This document shows positions 54,215 through 62,806 of a stretch of 64,000 nucleotides of DNA, piece after piece (within the stretch, counting starts at the first letter, position 1; every line of letters begins with the position of its first letter). This DNA comes from Rhodovulum steppense (GTDB taxonomy: Bacteria > Pseudomonadota > Alphaproteobacteria > Rhodobacterales > Rhodobacteraceae): NCBI RefSeq assembly GCF_004339675.1, contig NZ_SLVM01000007.1:62001-126000 (forward strand). The letters are read 5' to 3'. Under the pieces are notes generated by a model. That model ran no database searches. It was not told the origin of the DNA and saw only the letters and a program-made list of their open reading frames with translations. A program made the position numbers and the translations under genes.

Positions 54215-54716
54215 AACATGAGCCATCTGCGACAGTCTGGCGTTCGGGTCATGCGCACAGGCCGGAGGGCGCCGTCCCCCGAAGCCCGCTCGACCGTGCC
54301 CGCGTTTCTCGCCTAACGAGGACGAAACAGGTGACCCGGCGTGGCGCCGGGATCGCGTCCGGTTCGGTCGCGCCGGGGATGCCGGCGCGTCGGCTCTTTC
54401 GATCCGTGGCCCCGGGGGGATTCGTCGCCAGGCTTCGAACGCCCCCGCAGAGTTGGGGGAACCGCCGGTTCCCCCATGCAAGTCGGCCGCTGTCCGGCCC
54501 GGAAGGGGTGTCCCCGCCTTCCTCCGCCTCTGGCTCCGTGCAGACGGGTGATCCCCCTCCCTTCCGCGCCGACAGCCAACTTGCATGGCCCCCCCTGCCC
54601 TCGCCGGGAGGCAGTCCGGCAAGAGAAGCGCGCGCAGGGCGCAGCTCACCTGCTAGACCGCCCAACAGTTTCGGCAAAAGACCGGACAGGGGCGCACCAC
54701 AAAGGAGCGACAGAAA
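54215..54716. promoter_or_regulatory. Hairpin-rich region upstream of ardC
   Basis: About 500 bp with no supported gene. GGGGGAACC-GCC-GGTTCCCCC (54455-54475) is a perfect 9-bp hairpin. CCATGCAAGT (54474-54483) and its inverse ACTTGCATGG (54579-54588) are a 10-bp inverted repeat 95 bases apart. The stretch is otherwise GC-rich. Such long hairpins upstream of antirestriction genes are consistent with single-strand promoters or initiation sites of conjugative plasmids, but this is inference. Confidence 0.45.
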
Positions 54717-55598
54717 ATGGCTGCTGAGAAACGCGACATCTACCAGCATGTGACCGACCAGATCATCGGCCAGATCGAGGCGGGAACCCCGCCTTGGCGC
54801 CAGCCCTGGACCGGCGGCCAGTCCGGCGTCCACTTCCCCGTCCGCCACAATGGCGAGGAGTATCGCGGGATCAATGTCCTGATGCTCTGGGCGACCGCGG
54901 CGCGCAAGGGCTACGTCTCGGCGCGCTGGATGACCTATCGGCAGGCCCAGGAGCTGGGCGGGCAGCTCCGCAAGGGTGAGAAATCCGCCATTGTGGTCAA
55001 ATACGGGACCATCGAGCGGGAAGGCGAGGATGGCGAGGAGCGCAGCATCCCCTATTGCCGCGCCTACCGGGTGTTCAACGCCGACCAGATCGAGGGCCTG
55101 CCCGAGGCCTGTTACATCCGGCCCGACCCCCCGCGCGACCTCGGCACGACCGCGGATCCCGCGCTGGACGCCTTCGTCCGGGCGACGGGCGCCGTGATCA
55201 TCACGACCGAGGAGCCCCGCGCCTATTACGACCTCGCCCGAGACCACATCCACATGCCGCCCATCGGCACGTTCTTCTCGGCCAGCGGCTATTACGGCAC
55301 GCTCGCCCATGAACTGACCCACTGGACCGGGGCCGACGCGCGCCTGGCCCGGATCCGGCGGTTTGCCGACCGGAAGACCTATGCCTTCGAGGAACTGGTC
55401 GCCGAGATCGGCGCCTGCATGCTCGGTGTCCGGCTGGGCGTCGAACCGCAATTCGACCAGAGCGGGGCCTATGTCGAAAGCTGGCTTGCGGCCCTCAAGG
55501 AGGACAAGCGCGCGATCTTCCGCGCCGCCTCGGAAGCCCAGAAGGCGTTGGATTTCATCATGGCGCAGGCCGGCAAGGAAACGGAGGCGGCCGCGTGA
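54717..55598 (+). CDS. ArdC-family antirestriction / ssDNA-binding protein
   Basis: A 293-residue protein. The N-terminal ssDNA-binding DUF1738 domain (about 5-125, DIYQHVTDQIIGQIEAG, PWRQPW, YRGINVLMLW) precedes a zincin-like metallopeptidase domain (about 165-290). That domain has the zinc motif H198-ELT-H202 and the later Glu in FEELVAEIGACML. ArdC proteins protect incoming conjugative DNA from host restriction or act on single-stranded DNA. AAAGGAG lies 12 bases upstream of ATG 54717. The tail continues into a BCCT remnant with a GTGA overlap. Confidence 0.92.
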   Translation: MAAEKRDIYQHVTDQIIGQIEAGTPPWRQPWTGGQSGVHFPVRHNGEEYRGINVLMLWATAARKGYVSARWMTYRQAQELGGQLRKGEKSAIVVKYGTIEREGEDGEERSIPYCRAYRVFNADQIEGLPEACYIRPDPPRDLGTTADPALDAFVRATGAVIITTEEPRAYYDLARDHIHMPPIGTFFSASGYYGTLAHELTHWTGADARLARIRRFADRKTYAFEELVAEIGACMLGVRLGVEPQFDQSGAYVESWLAALKEDKRAIFRAASEAQKALDFIMAQAGKETEAAA

Positions 55599-55675
55599 GC
55601 GGCCCCCCTGCCCCACGTGTCAGTGCGCGGTGCGAAGCCATGGGCGGCTCGTCGATGGTGACCTGTAAAGTGCCG

Positions 55676-55804
55676 ATGACCGCTCTGGGCGGCGGGCTGA
55701 TCGCACTTCAGGCCGTGGCGGTCTCGACCGGCCTGCCCTTCACGCTGGTGCTGCTGGCGGCCTGCTACGCGATCATCCGCGGCCTGCTGAACGAGCCGCG
55801 CTGA
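55676..55804 (+). pseudogene. C-terminal remnant of a BCCT-family transporter
   Basis: The translated end TALGGGLIALQAVAVSTGLP followed by FTLVLLAACYAIIRGLLNEPR matches the last membrane segments and tail of choline/glycine-betaine/carnitine (BCCT) transporters. Only about 40 codons survive; the frame runs in from a GTG at 55595 through unrelated sequence. Confidence 0.75.
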
Positions 55805-55915
55805 GGCTTCGACTGAACCGGTGATCGGCCGCGTAACCACCGGGATCAGCCTCCGGCAAGCCCGGTGCGGTTCACAACCGAGGCCAAAAAGTATCCGGTC
55901 AGGACGGTCCTGCGA

Positions 55916-56484
55916 TCAAAGCAGGTCGGCGAATTGCTCCAGATCGGCAACCGTGGCGACCAGCCCTTGCTGCGTCAGGATCGCGAGATACTCGTCAACG
56001 CTTTTAGGCGGGTTCTTCAGACGCGCGCGAACTCTGCGCAGCGCCGAGCAAACAAGACCGGGCGCGAGAGAAAGTTGATTTCGGAAAAAATCGTCCGGAT
56101 GCTGGCTCTCTATGCCGAAGGGCGCAAGGGCCTCTGGCGGGAAGTCCTTCAGGTTCTGGGTCAAGATGCGTCACAGCGCCCGACGATAGCCGCCGCCAGA
56201 ACGTGGCGATCATCGGGGTCGGGTAATGTGATGGCCGGCACCAAGGCCTCATAGCCGGTGACCAGACAATCGCGTGTGGCCCTGTCCATCAAGTCGCGGG
56301 TTCGCTCCAGCGCCGCCCGCTCCCGATGAGGTTCGTTACGCAGAAGAGCGTCGATCCATTCCCGATGGATGTCGGCCGTCCACTTGGCCTTGAAAAGGTC
56401 CGTGACCGCCAACTGCATCAGCGCATCGCGCATCGGCGCGGGATATAGGACGTTCGCGTCGAACAGTACCGTGTACTGGCTCAT
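55916..56484 (-). pseudogene. PIN-domain toxin split by a frameshift
   Basis: Two consecutive frames, 56161-56484 and 55916-56164, encode the two halves of one PIN-domain ribonuclease. The N-half has VLFDANVLYPAPMRDAL (first catalytic Asp, D9) and LPDPDDRHVLAAAIVGRCDAS, then stops. The other half begins QNLKDFPPEALAPFGIESQHPD, continuing as the strand and helix after the last Asp. One missing base near 56166 restores a continuous protein (...CDA-ILTQNLKDF...). The toxin is likely inactive. It is paired with the antitoxin just upstream. Confidence 0.88.
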
Positions 56485-56945
56485 CTGGACCCATAGCCCA
56501 TGTCCTGCTCTTGAGCGTCCGCGGCCAGTTGATCGAGCACCGCTTCGCGCTCGCTGTCGATCGCGGCCTTGTAGGACATCACGTCCTCCATGCGGACGCG
56601 GCGATGCTTGCCGACCTTCCGATGCGGGATGCTGCCATCCTCGAGCAGCTTGATCAGGAACGGCCGCGAGACGTTCAGGACCTCAGCTGCCTGCACTGTC
56701 GAGAGCTCGGCGTTCTCGGGGATGAGGGTGACCCCGCGCCCCGCTGCCATCGCCTCAAGGATCTCCATGAGCAGTGATACGGCGCCCGCCGGAAGCTCGA
56801 TCGGCGTCGTCTGTTCCGAGTCTGTAACGCGAAGCTTCAATGGTGCCCGCGCCTGCACATAGCGTGACAATGCCTGCCCAGAGACGCGCGCGATCGCCGC
56901 GTCCTGCGGTGTCGGTGGCAGGTGCCGGTGTGCCAACATGGCCAT
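56481..56945 (-). CDS. Excisionase-type HTH antitoxin of the PIN module
   Basis: A 154-residue DNA-binding protein. The C-terminal part has ELSTVQAAEVLNVSRPFLIKLLEDGSIPHRKVGKHRRVRMEDVMSY (outline), the excisionase/MerR-type HTH. This class is found as antitoxin of PIN toxins. It is fused to an N-terminal domain (about 1-75) rich in Ala/Leu. Its stop overlaps the toxin start as ATGA. It should bind its own promoter. Confidence 0.85.
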   Translation of the reverse strand: MAMLAHRHLPPTPQDAAIARVSGQALSRYVQARAPLKLRVTDSEQTTPIELPAGAVSLLMEILEAMAAGRGVTLIPENAELSTVQAAEVLNVSRPFLIKLLEDGSIPHRKVGKHRRVRMEDVMSYKAAIDSEREAVLDQLAADAQEQDMGYGSR

Positions 56946-57060
56946 GATGGTGTCCTCTCCTTCCTCTGCTGTCTATCACCATATATGAAATAAGTGTATT
57001 AAGTGCAGCGGTTTTTGTGCACATCCTGCTTTGCGCGGGCTCTGACACCTCTTCCCTGCG

Positions 57061-57667
57061 GCCGAGCGGCTTGCCGCCCCGCAGGCCGAGGCCGGACTGA
57101 CGGTTGCCGCGCTTGCGGAGCGCATCCAGGAGGTCCATCCGGGCGTCGAGCAGATCCGCCGGTCGTCCTCGGGCCGGATCACCGCCTACTGCTTCGATCA
57201 GGGCGCGCCCGGTGCCGCCGTGATCGACCCCGCGACCGGGCAGGACGTGGCCTCGGCCGACCCGAACCAACTCGAGCGCTGGCTCACCAACCTTCATCGC
57301 TCGCTGTTCCTCGGTGACGGCGGGCGCATCGCCATGGCGGCGGGTGCGGCGGCGATGCTGGTCCTCTCGCTTTCCGGCGCGGCGCTGGTCGCGCGGCGTA
57401 TGGGCGGTTGGCGGCACTGGTTCGCGCCTCTGCGGGGTTCCCTCGCGGGCAGGCTGCACGTCGAGATCGCCCGGATCGCCGTTTTCGGCCTCATTTTGTC
57501 GTCCACCACAGCCCTCTGGATGACGGGCGTCCACCTTCGGTCTTCTGCCCGACGGAGGCGCCATGCCAGCCGTCCCCGCCGAGGTCAGCGGTGAGACGGG
57601 GGGCGCTCCGGACCAGATGGCCACGCTGCGGCAGACGCCCGTCGCCAAGCTCTCGGCCGAGGCCTAG
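57061..57667 (+). pseudogene. Remnant of a PepSY-associated transmembrane protein
   Basis: The frame from 57061 reads LAERIQEVHPGVEQIRRSSSG, GAAVIDPATGQDV, NQLERWLTNLHRSLFLGDGG, then two membrane spans (MAAGAAAMLVLSLSGAALVA and ARIAVFGLILSSTTALWM). It then shifts frame near 57525 and continues as FGLLPDGGAMPAVPAEVSGETG up to a stop at 57667. This is the middle of a PepSY/TM protein of the type seen in iron and redox systems. Both ends are missing and the frameshift confirms decay. Confidence 0.8.
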
Positions 57668-57876
57668 GCAAATGCCGGACCGCACAGGGTTCGCTGACTC
57701 GACGGGACAGCATTTGCATTTGGCAAGTCGCCGGTGATGGCGTGGTACTTCCTGGCCGACGACGGCACCACCATGCGCAGGATCCCCCCGCAAAAAAGGC
57801 CGGGGTCGTCAAGGGCGGGCGGATTGCGGGCGCGTCCTGGGCAGCCCCGGCGGCGCGTGGCATGCCGGGCCGCGGA

Positions 57877-58230
57877 TCACTCGGCCGCGATGCGGCTGGT
57901 GCGCATGACGCCGTCCGTCGGCAGCCGGAACTGGCGCACCAGATCGACCAGCGCGCCGGCTTCCTCGCGCAGACCCTGACCGGCCGCCGATGTCTGTGCC
58001 AGCGTGGCGGCGTTGTTCTGCACATCCTTTTCGAGCGCACCGACCGCGGTGTTGATCTCGGTAATCCCTGTCGCCTGATCCACGGTATTGCCCGCGATCT
58101 CGGTGACCTTCTCGACGACATGCAGGATCGACTCCTGGATCGCCGACAGCGCCGTGACCGAATCCGATACCAGCCTCACGCCATCGGCCACATGCGCTTC
58201 GCTGCTGCGGATCGCCGCCGATCGCTGAGG
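57877..58230 (-). pseudogene. C-terminal fragment of a methyl-accepting chemotaxis protein
   Basis: Frame from about 58230 to the stop at 57877: RSAAIRSSEAHVADGVRLVS, SILHVVEKVTEIAGNTVDQA, INTAVGALEKDVQNNAATLAQ. This is the descending receptor helix and C-terminus, ending LVDLVRQFRLPTDGVMRTSR. The tip and all upstream domains are missing. It is not a continuation of any other receptor in the window. Confidence 0.85.
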
Positions 58231-58266
58231 CTAGGCCAGGGGTTCGTATATTGCCCGCGCAGCATC

Positions 58267-59616
58267 TCAGGGGCGGTTGACCGGCACGGCGTCGAATTCG
58301 GGAACGTCGAGGCCAAGCCCGATATTGCGGGAAAGGTGGTGTGCCTGCTGTCGGATCACGTCGCAGAGACCTTTCGCGGCTGGGCGTGGGAGCTCGTCGG
58401 CTGCCTTGAGGAGTGTCTGGATGATCGACGCGGTCCGCCGCTGCTGCGGCTTGCCGAAGCTACGCGCGCCAAGTGCCTTCAGGAAGTGATCGAGATCTTC
58501 CCCGGTGATGTCGTCGGCAACCCGTGCCTCCCCGATGCGAAACGACATCTCGTGGGTCACGTTGTCGAGCATGACCGGGTCGATATCGTAGGCAGGCGCA
58601 AGCTCGGGTTTCGACCCGGTATGGAGAAGCGCATGGTTTTTCGCGTGATTGTCGGAATTCCCGAGGACGAGATTCACCAAGGTGATCTCGAAAAAGGCCT
58701 GCCGCGCTTTCGCTGGGACGCGGGTTGCATCGAGAAGGCGGCCGATCGCGCCCGCCGTGAAGGCCCTACCTTCCCCGCCGTTGCGTTCGTATTTCAGCCA
58801 ATGGCCGAATCCGAGTGCCTGGCAGAAGTCTTCCTGATGCACCCGATGCACAACGTTCCCGTCGAGGCGGCGGTCGAAGCGTGCCACGAGAAGGCCCTTC
58901 AGGTCCCCTTCGCCCAACACGCAGGTTTCGGCCACCTGGTGCGTCTGGGCCCTGGCCATTAGGCGCGTGGCGAGGTGCTCGCGCAGGACCGAGGTCATGT
59001 CCGCCGCCCTTGGCACCTTCAGGATATGCGTCGTCGGTGCGCCGCTACCCGGATGCGGCAACCCCAGGCGCCCGTCGGGCAGTCGCGCGAGCGCGATCTT
59101 TCCCTGAACGCCAGCCAGTGGCGACGGATCCTCCGTTTGTGGCGGAACGCGCCGGTGATCCCGCAAGGAGACCATGATTTCTGCAAGTGACCCGGCGACG
59201 GGGAGCGGGTTCGTCACGGCCGACAGGGCTCCGGGTATCGCGGGCGAGCCGTCGAGCGCGCCATAGTCCAGGTCGAGCCGTCCCGGTCGCTTTCCCGGCG
59301 GGGACCCTTCCGGCACGCAGCTGATCGCACCGGGGCAATCGGCTCCTAGATGAAAGAGCAATCCGACGATATCGCGCTCCGAGATGCCGTGGCGCTGCAT
59401 GATCTGATCGCGCATCTCGTTCTCGAAGAGCAGGTTGGAAAAGAAACCTCGCGTGATGACATCGCCATAAGGCTCTTCCCGTATCGGCATCGACAACGAG
59501 ACCGGATGGGGAATGGCGTCTGTGATGTAGGCGAAAGACATGGTGCCGTCCTCCGAGGAGGAGAGTTTCCCGACAGGTTCCAGGCCAGCCTCGAGATAGA
59601 CATCGAGGACGGTCAT
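58267..59616 (-). CDS. hipA: HipA-family serine/threonine kinase toxin
   Basis: A 449-residue HipA protein. It begins with the N-subdomain (VYLEAGLEPVGKLSSSEDGTMSFAYI). The kinase core follows: GVQGKIALAR, HILKVPR, LVARFDRR, VHQEDFCQALG, then the catalytic segment LVLGNSDNHAKNHALL (N-D-x-H-x-KN type) and the metal segment YDIDPV. Motifs are intact. Characterised HipA kinases phosphorylate aminoacyl-tRNA synthetases to cause growth arrest. The ATG overlaps hipB by four bases. Confidence 0.94.
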   Translation of the reverse strand: MTVLDVYLEAGLEPVGKLSSSEDGTMSFAYITDAIPHPVSLSMPIREEPYGDVITRGFFSNLLFENEMRDQIMQRHGISERDIVGLLFHLGADCPGAISCVPEGSPPGKRPGRLDLDYGALDGSPAIPGALSAVTNPLPVAGSLAEIMVSLRDHRRVPPQTEDPSPLAGVQGKIALARLPDGRLGLPHPGSGAPTTHILKVPRAADMTSVLREHLATRLMARAQTHQVAETCVLGEGDLKGLLVARFDRRLDGNVVHRVHQEDFCQALGFGHWLKYERNGGEGRAFTAGAIGRLLDATRVPAKARQAFFEITLVNLVLGNSDNHAKNHALLHTGSKPELAPAYDIDPVMLDNVTHEMSFRIGEARVADDITGEDLDHFLKALGARSFGKPQQRRTASIIQTLLKAADELPRPAAKGLCDVIRQQAHHLSRNIGLGLDVPEFDAVPVNRP

Positions 59617-59849
59617 CTTCGATCCACGCCTTCGGGCGGCGTGACCTCGAGAGTCACGCCGAGGTCGCGGCAGATCTGGAGAACGAGACCCAGTTGGGCG
59701 GTCTCCTTGCCCTGCTCGATGCTCCGGATCGTCGGTCGGGATATCCCGGTCTGAAGCGACAGCGCCTCCTGCGTGATTCCGAGCGCCTTCCGCGTTCGCC
59801 TCAGTACGGTGCCGAGAGATGCGGCATCTGTAATCGGGAGTGTGGTCAT
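59613..59849 (-). CDS. hipB: HipB-type HTH antitoxin
   Basis: A 78-residue Xre-family HTH protein: ASLGTVLRRTRKALGITQEA, QTGISRPTIRSIEQGKETAQ. The C-terminus is short. It neutralises HipA and represses the operon by binding palindromic operators; the palindromes at 59860-59877 and 59959-59974 just upstream fit. ATG 59849 is chosen; a TTG nine bases earlier is less likely. Confidence 0.93.
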   Translation of the reverse strand: MTTLPITDAASLGTVLRRTRKALGITQEALSLQTGISRPTIRSIEQGKETAQLGLVLQICRDLGVTLEVTPPEGVDRR

Positions 59850-59853
59850 GGGT

Positions 59854-59991
59854 CCCAAATGGAAAAAATCATTTTCAAATGCGGTCTATAAGGTAAGACG
59901 GCCTCAAAAGGCAAGGATCTTTTCCATTGCCGTGAAGCAAGAGTGAGTCGAGCAAAAAGGAAAAGATCACTTCCATATTTTGCCATGCTGC
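59854..59991 (-). promoter_or_regulatory. hipBA promoter-operator region (repeat copy 2)
   Basis: The 138-bp stretch carries, on the minus strand, a plausible -35 TTGCCT (59909-59914) and -10 TATAGA (59885-59890) spaced by 18. The near-palindrome around TGGAAAAAATCATTTTCA (59860-59877) lies just downstream of the -10 and GGAAAAGATCACTTCC (59959-59974) upstream. GATCTTTTCC and GGAAAAGATC are inverted within the repeat. An earlier or later copy is at 50492-50630. Confidence 0.6.
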
Positions 59992-60265
59992 AGATATCGA
60001 TGCCAGTCGCCGCGCCGTCCGGGGCGTTGCGCTCATCATGAATGGCCGCTTCGGGGAACGCCTGGCCGGCGCCATCCGCGCCGATCCGGAGCTGGCGACG
60101 AACAAGCTCGCCGAGGCAAGGGGAAGGTTCCTTGAGTGGCGGCCCTTCAAAATGCCATGGAAGAGGACATCCGTCCGAAGGAGCAACTATCGGCGCGCCA
60201 ACACGTCGCCATGCGCGACCGCTACGCTGACGCTATCACGGGGTGATGATCGCAAGTAACGGAAG
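59992..60265. other. Unassigned stretch between hipBA and the lipoprotein gene
   Basis: Plus-strand frames are open and read plausibly for some length (from 60038, MNGRFGERLAGAIRADPELA, TNKLAEARGRFLEW; in another frame QNAMEEDIRPKEQLSARQHV). The shift between frames suggests a decayed gene. No family was recognised and no start with a good ribosome site stands out. Confidence 0.25.
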
Positions 60266-60271
60266 ATGGGA

Positions 60272-60790
60272 ATGTTCAGTACGCGCGTCCTTTTCGGTTC
60301 AACTGCACTGATGCTGGCCGCGGCTTGCCAGCCGACCACGGAGCAACTTGTCAAGCAGGGGAAACCGATCGAACTCATTTATCCTACGAAGTCCGGCGTA
60401 ACTGCCGCAGGCAGGCAAAAAGACTTCACCAATTGCAGGATAGAGGCGGCTCAACGCGTACCGCAGCACACAATGACGCGCACGACACCCACCTACACCA
60501 CACCCATTCAAACGCAGTGCTACAACTACGGTTACACGGTAAGCTGCAACACCACCGGTGGCCAAACCTATGGGGGCAACACCTACACCTATGACGCGAA
60601 CTTGGAGCTTCGCGCGGCGGCCGAAGCACAATGCTTGCATCGAAAGGGCTACACGTTGACGACTATCCCCAAGTGCCCGCCTGGAGAAAAAACAAAGCCC
60701 GTCCGCGAGCAACTGTATGCCTTGTCCCGAAATACTTGCTACGTGGCTGACGAAAAGGGAAACTACGCTGTAACTGAAAAGCTCCGATGA
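60272..60790 (+). CDS. Lipoprotein of unknown function
   Basis: A 172-residue protein with lipobox LAAAC (Cys at about residue 19, MFSTRVLFGSTALMLAAACQ). The mature chain has a Thr/Tyr/Asn/Gln-rich segment (TTPTYTTPIQTQCYNYGYTV, NTTGGQTYGGNTYTYD) and four or more cysteines later (CLHRKGYTL, PKCPPGEK, SRNTCYVAD). The start at ATG 60272 is supported by GGAAG six bases upstream. Composition is less GC-rich than the neighbours, which suggests transfer. Confidence 0.7.
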   Translation: MFSTRVLFGSTALMLAAACQPTTEQLVKQGKPIELIYPTKSGVTAAGRQKDFTNCRIEAAQRVPQHTMTRTTPTYTTPIQTQCYNYGYTVSCNTTGGQTYGGNTYTYDANLELRAAAEAQCLHRKGYTLTTIPKCPPGEKTKPVREQLYALSRNTCYVADEKGNYAVTEKLR

Positions 60791-60801
60791 GGCAGGGCGG
60801 C

Positions 60802-60915
60802 GGGCTTTGATGATGTGACCGTCCCCCTTTGTGGATCATTGCAGACCCACCTTGGCACATCGATGCCGTCGGGGGGGGGGCGGTCAGGTCACGTCCGTCA
60901 AGCTGGGGAACGTCC
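60802..60915 (+). repeat. Dispersed ~108-bp repeat, copy 2 (IS end)
   Basis: Matches 33688-33795, with a G-run expansion (10 G) in place of GGTGGGCGG. There is no transposase fragment before it here: it follows the stop of the lipoprotein gene at 60790 almost directly. An IS end left after deletion is the likeliest source. Confidence 0.72.
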
Positions 60916-61070
60916 GAAAAACGTCCGTCCCCTCGGTTGATCAAATACACATTGACGCCAAATAGCCTTCTAACCTGCGGCTGGGGTCAATACCGGCGCC
61001 GATCATGATCCCTTCACTTCCATAGAAAACGCCGTGATTACAGAATGCTGAGTTTCCAAAGGCGGAAGGG

Positions 61071-61266
61071 TCACGTTTCCGTGCTGATCCACACCATGGC
61101 GCGCACTAGGGCCTCGACATCGAGCTTGCGTTTGCCCGAGCGCAGGGCACGGCCGAGGGCGCGATCGAAGCCGAGATCCTTCCACAACTCGTGCAGCGCG
61201 AAGACGTCGCCATAGGCCCGGGCCGGCTCATGGGTGATCTCGTCCGAGGTGTCGGCGAGGCGCTCC
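61071..61266 (-). pseudogene. N-terminal-region fragment of an IS1634-like (IS4-type) transposase
   Basis: The minus-strand frame reads RLADTSDEITHEPARAYGDVF, ALHELWKDLGFDRALGRALR, KRKLDVEALVRAMV, then diverges and stops at 61071. In intact transposases of this type the block VEALVRAMVFNRL continues. Only about 60 codons are left. Confidence 0.6.
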
Positions 61267-61358
61267 TAATGCCAGCGAAAAAATGGCACCTTTTTGTCAC
61301 TCTCCCGTACAAGATCATGAAAAATCGACCCCAGTGAGGGTTGCGGACTGGGGATGCG

Positions 61359-62019
61359 TCTGCGTCTGCACGTTCGGCCAGCGCCTGCCAATGGCGCTGG
61401 AAGCTGGGCAGGCGCAGCGCGGAAAGCATGGCGGGCAGCGCGTGGACATCGACGGGGCGGGGAGCGGCGGGGGCGGTCATGCGCAGCCCTCCAGCAGGGC
61501 GTCGAAGCTGGCCAGTTCTGTCAGGGCGACGGGGGTGTCGATCGGGAGGGCCCGCTGTGGCGGCTCCAGTCGTTCCTTCAGCCGGCGGGCCTCGGGCAGC
61601 TCGCCCCGACCGAGGCTGTCGGCGATCAGGAGGGCCAGTTCGGCCTCGCAGCCTTCGTCATGGGCGAGGCAGAGCAGGTCGACCATGCGACGGCAGGCGT
61701 CGCGGCGGGGCAAGGCGGCGGAGAAGGCGGCCCAGGCCTCGGCGTATTCCGGGCGCGGAAACAGGCCGTCGCGATAGACCGAACCTGCCAGCGCCTGCGG
61801 CTTGCGGCGCAGGGCATGAATCACATGGCGATAGTTGACGCAATGGACGCGCACGCCGTCATCACGCCCCCGGCGTCGCGGGTGGGTGACGACATGGGTG
61901 GCGCCAAGGAAGGCCTCGATCCGGTCGTCGTAGACGTGAACCCGCAGCCGCTGACCGATCAGCTGCGAGGGCGCGGAGTAGAACACGCTGTGAACGAGGA
62001 AGCCCCCGGTCTTCGTCAC
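61359..62019 (-). mobile_element. Partial copy of the IS21 element (istA 3' end and istB 5' end)
   Basis: 661 bp repeat 52407-53067 of the intact IS21 with only a few single-base differences. It carries the last 177 codons of istA (61477-62019) and the first 39 codons of istB (start at 61480), after which istB is cut off. No inverted ends or target duplication are seen, so it is a fragment left by deletion or recombination. Orientation is the same as the full element. Confidence 0.93.
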
Positions 62020-62174
62020 GCCGGCCTAAAAGATCAAGAACTTGCGGGCCTGCAACGAAGCGCGCCACGCCCATGGCCTTGCGGGGTTCGACACCTCGCT
62101 GCCGGTTGCACCGCCCCGGCGCTGCCCGGATTGCGGGCTCACCCAGACGGGGCGCAGCGCGTGCCTCAACAGTT

Positions 62175-62648
62175 TCAGGCGGTCGCAGGCGGTAGCGGCA
62201 GGCGCGGGCCGCGCAGTGGTTGCGGCGCATCGCTGCGCGTGAAGCGTCCCGGCGGAAGCAGGATGTCGGCCAGGGTATAGCGGTCAAAGGCCGCAATGAA
62301 GGCCCCCACGCTCTCGTTGACAACCTCTGCAAGACGGCAACCGCGCGTGATCGGACACATGTTTTCGGTCTGGAAACACTCGACCATCCCGAAATCCGGC
62401 TCGGTCTTGCGCAACAGCACGCCCAGGTTGATCTGTTCGGGTGCCCGTGCCAGCATGAAGCCGCCATGATGGCCGCGCAGGGCGCTGACATAGCCCTCGG
62501 CCGACAGGAACATCACCACCTTCTTGAGGTGCATCCGCGAGATGCCGAAAAGCTGCGCCGTCTCCTCGACGGTCACGCGCTCGCCGGGGCGGCTGGCGGC
62601 GAAAAGCAGTGCGCGCAGGGCGTAGTCGCTGAACTTGGTGAGTCGCAT
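62175..62648 (-). CDS. nsrR: NsrR-type Rrf2-family nitric-oxide-sensing regulator
   Basis: A 157-residue Rrf2-family winged-helix protein starting MRLTKFSDYALRAL. The HTH has AQLFGISRMHLKKVVMFL and the wing SALRGHHGGFMLAR. Three cysteines C91, C98 and C104 (in ECFQTENMCPITRGCRL) have the C-x6-C-x5-C spacing of the [Fe-S] ligands of NsrR. In the family, NO binding relieves repression of NO-detoxification and denitrification genes, which fits divergent transcription from the nos genes. ATG 62648 is chosen; a longer frame from 62708 lacks support. Confidence 0.92.
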   Translation of the reverse strand: MRLTKFSDYALRALLFAASRPGERVTVEETAQLFGISRMHLKKVVMFLSAEGYVSALRGHHGGFMLARAPEQINLGVLLRKTEPDFGMVECFQTENMCPITRGCRLAEVVNESVGAFIAAFDRYTLADILLPPGRFTRSDAPQPLRGPRLPLPPATA

Positions 62649-62806
62649 GCAGGGCCTCCGAAACTGTTCGGCCGGTTTGCGGAAATATGTCGGCCACGGA
62701 CTTGACATGGCTCAACCCGCGCCGACCCCGGGCAACAGCCAAGGCGGGAAGTTTTTCGATTCCGGCCGGCTTCCTGATGAAAATCACCATTTCAGGAGCA
62801 TTCGCC

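Noticed and set aside
54249-55616. 455-codon minus-strand frame opposite ardC
   Set aside because: Antisense to ardC, whose HELTH motif and ribosome site are clear.
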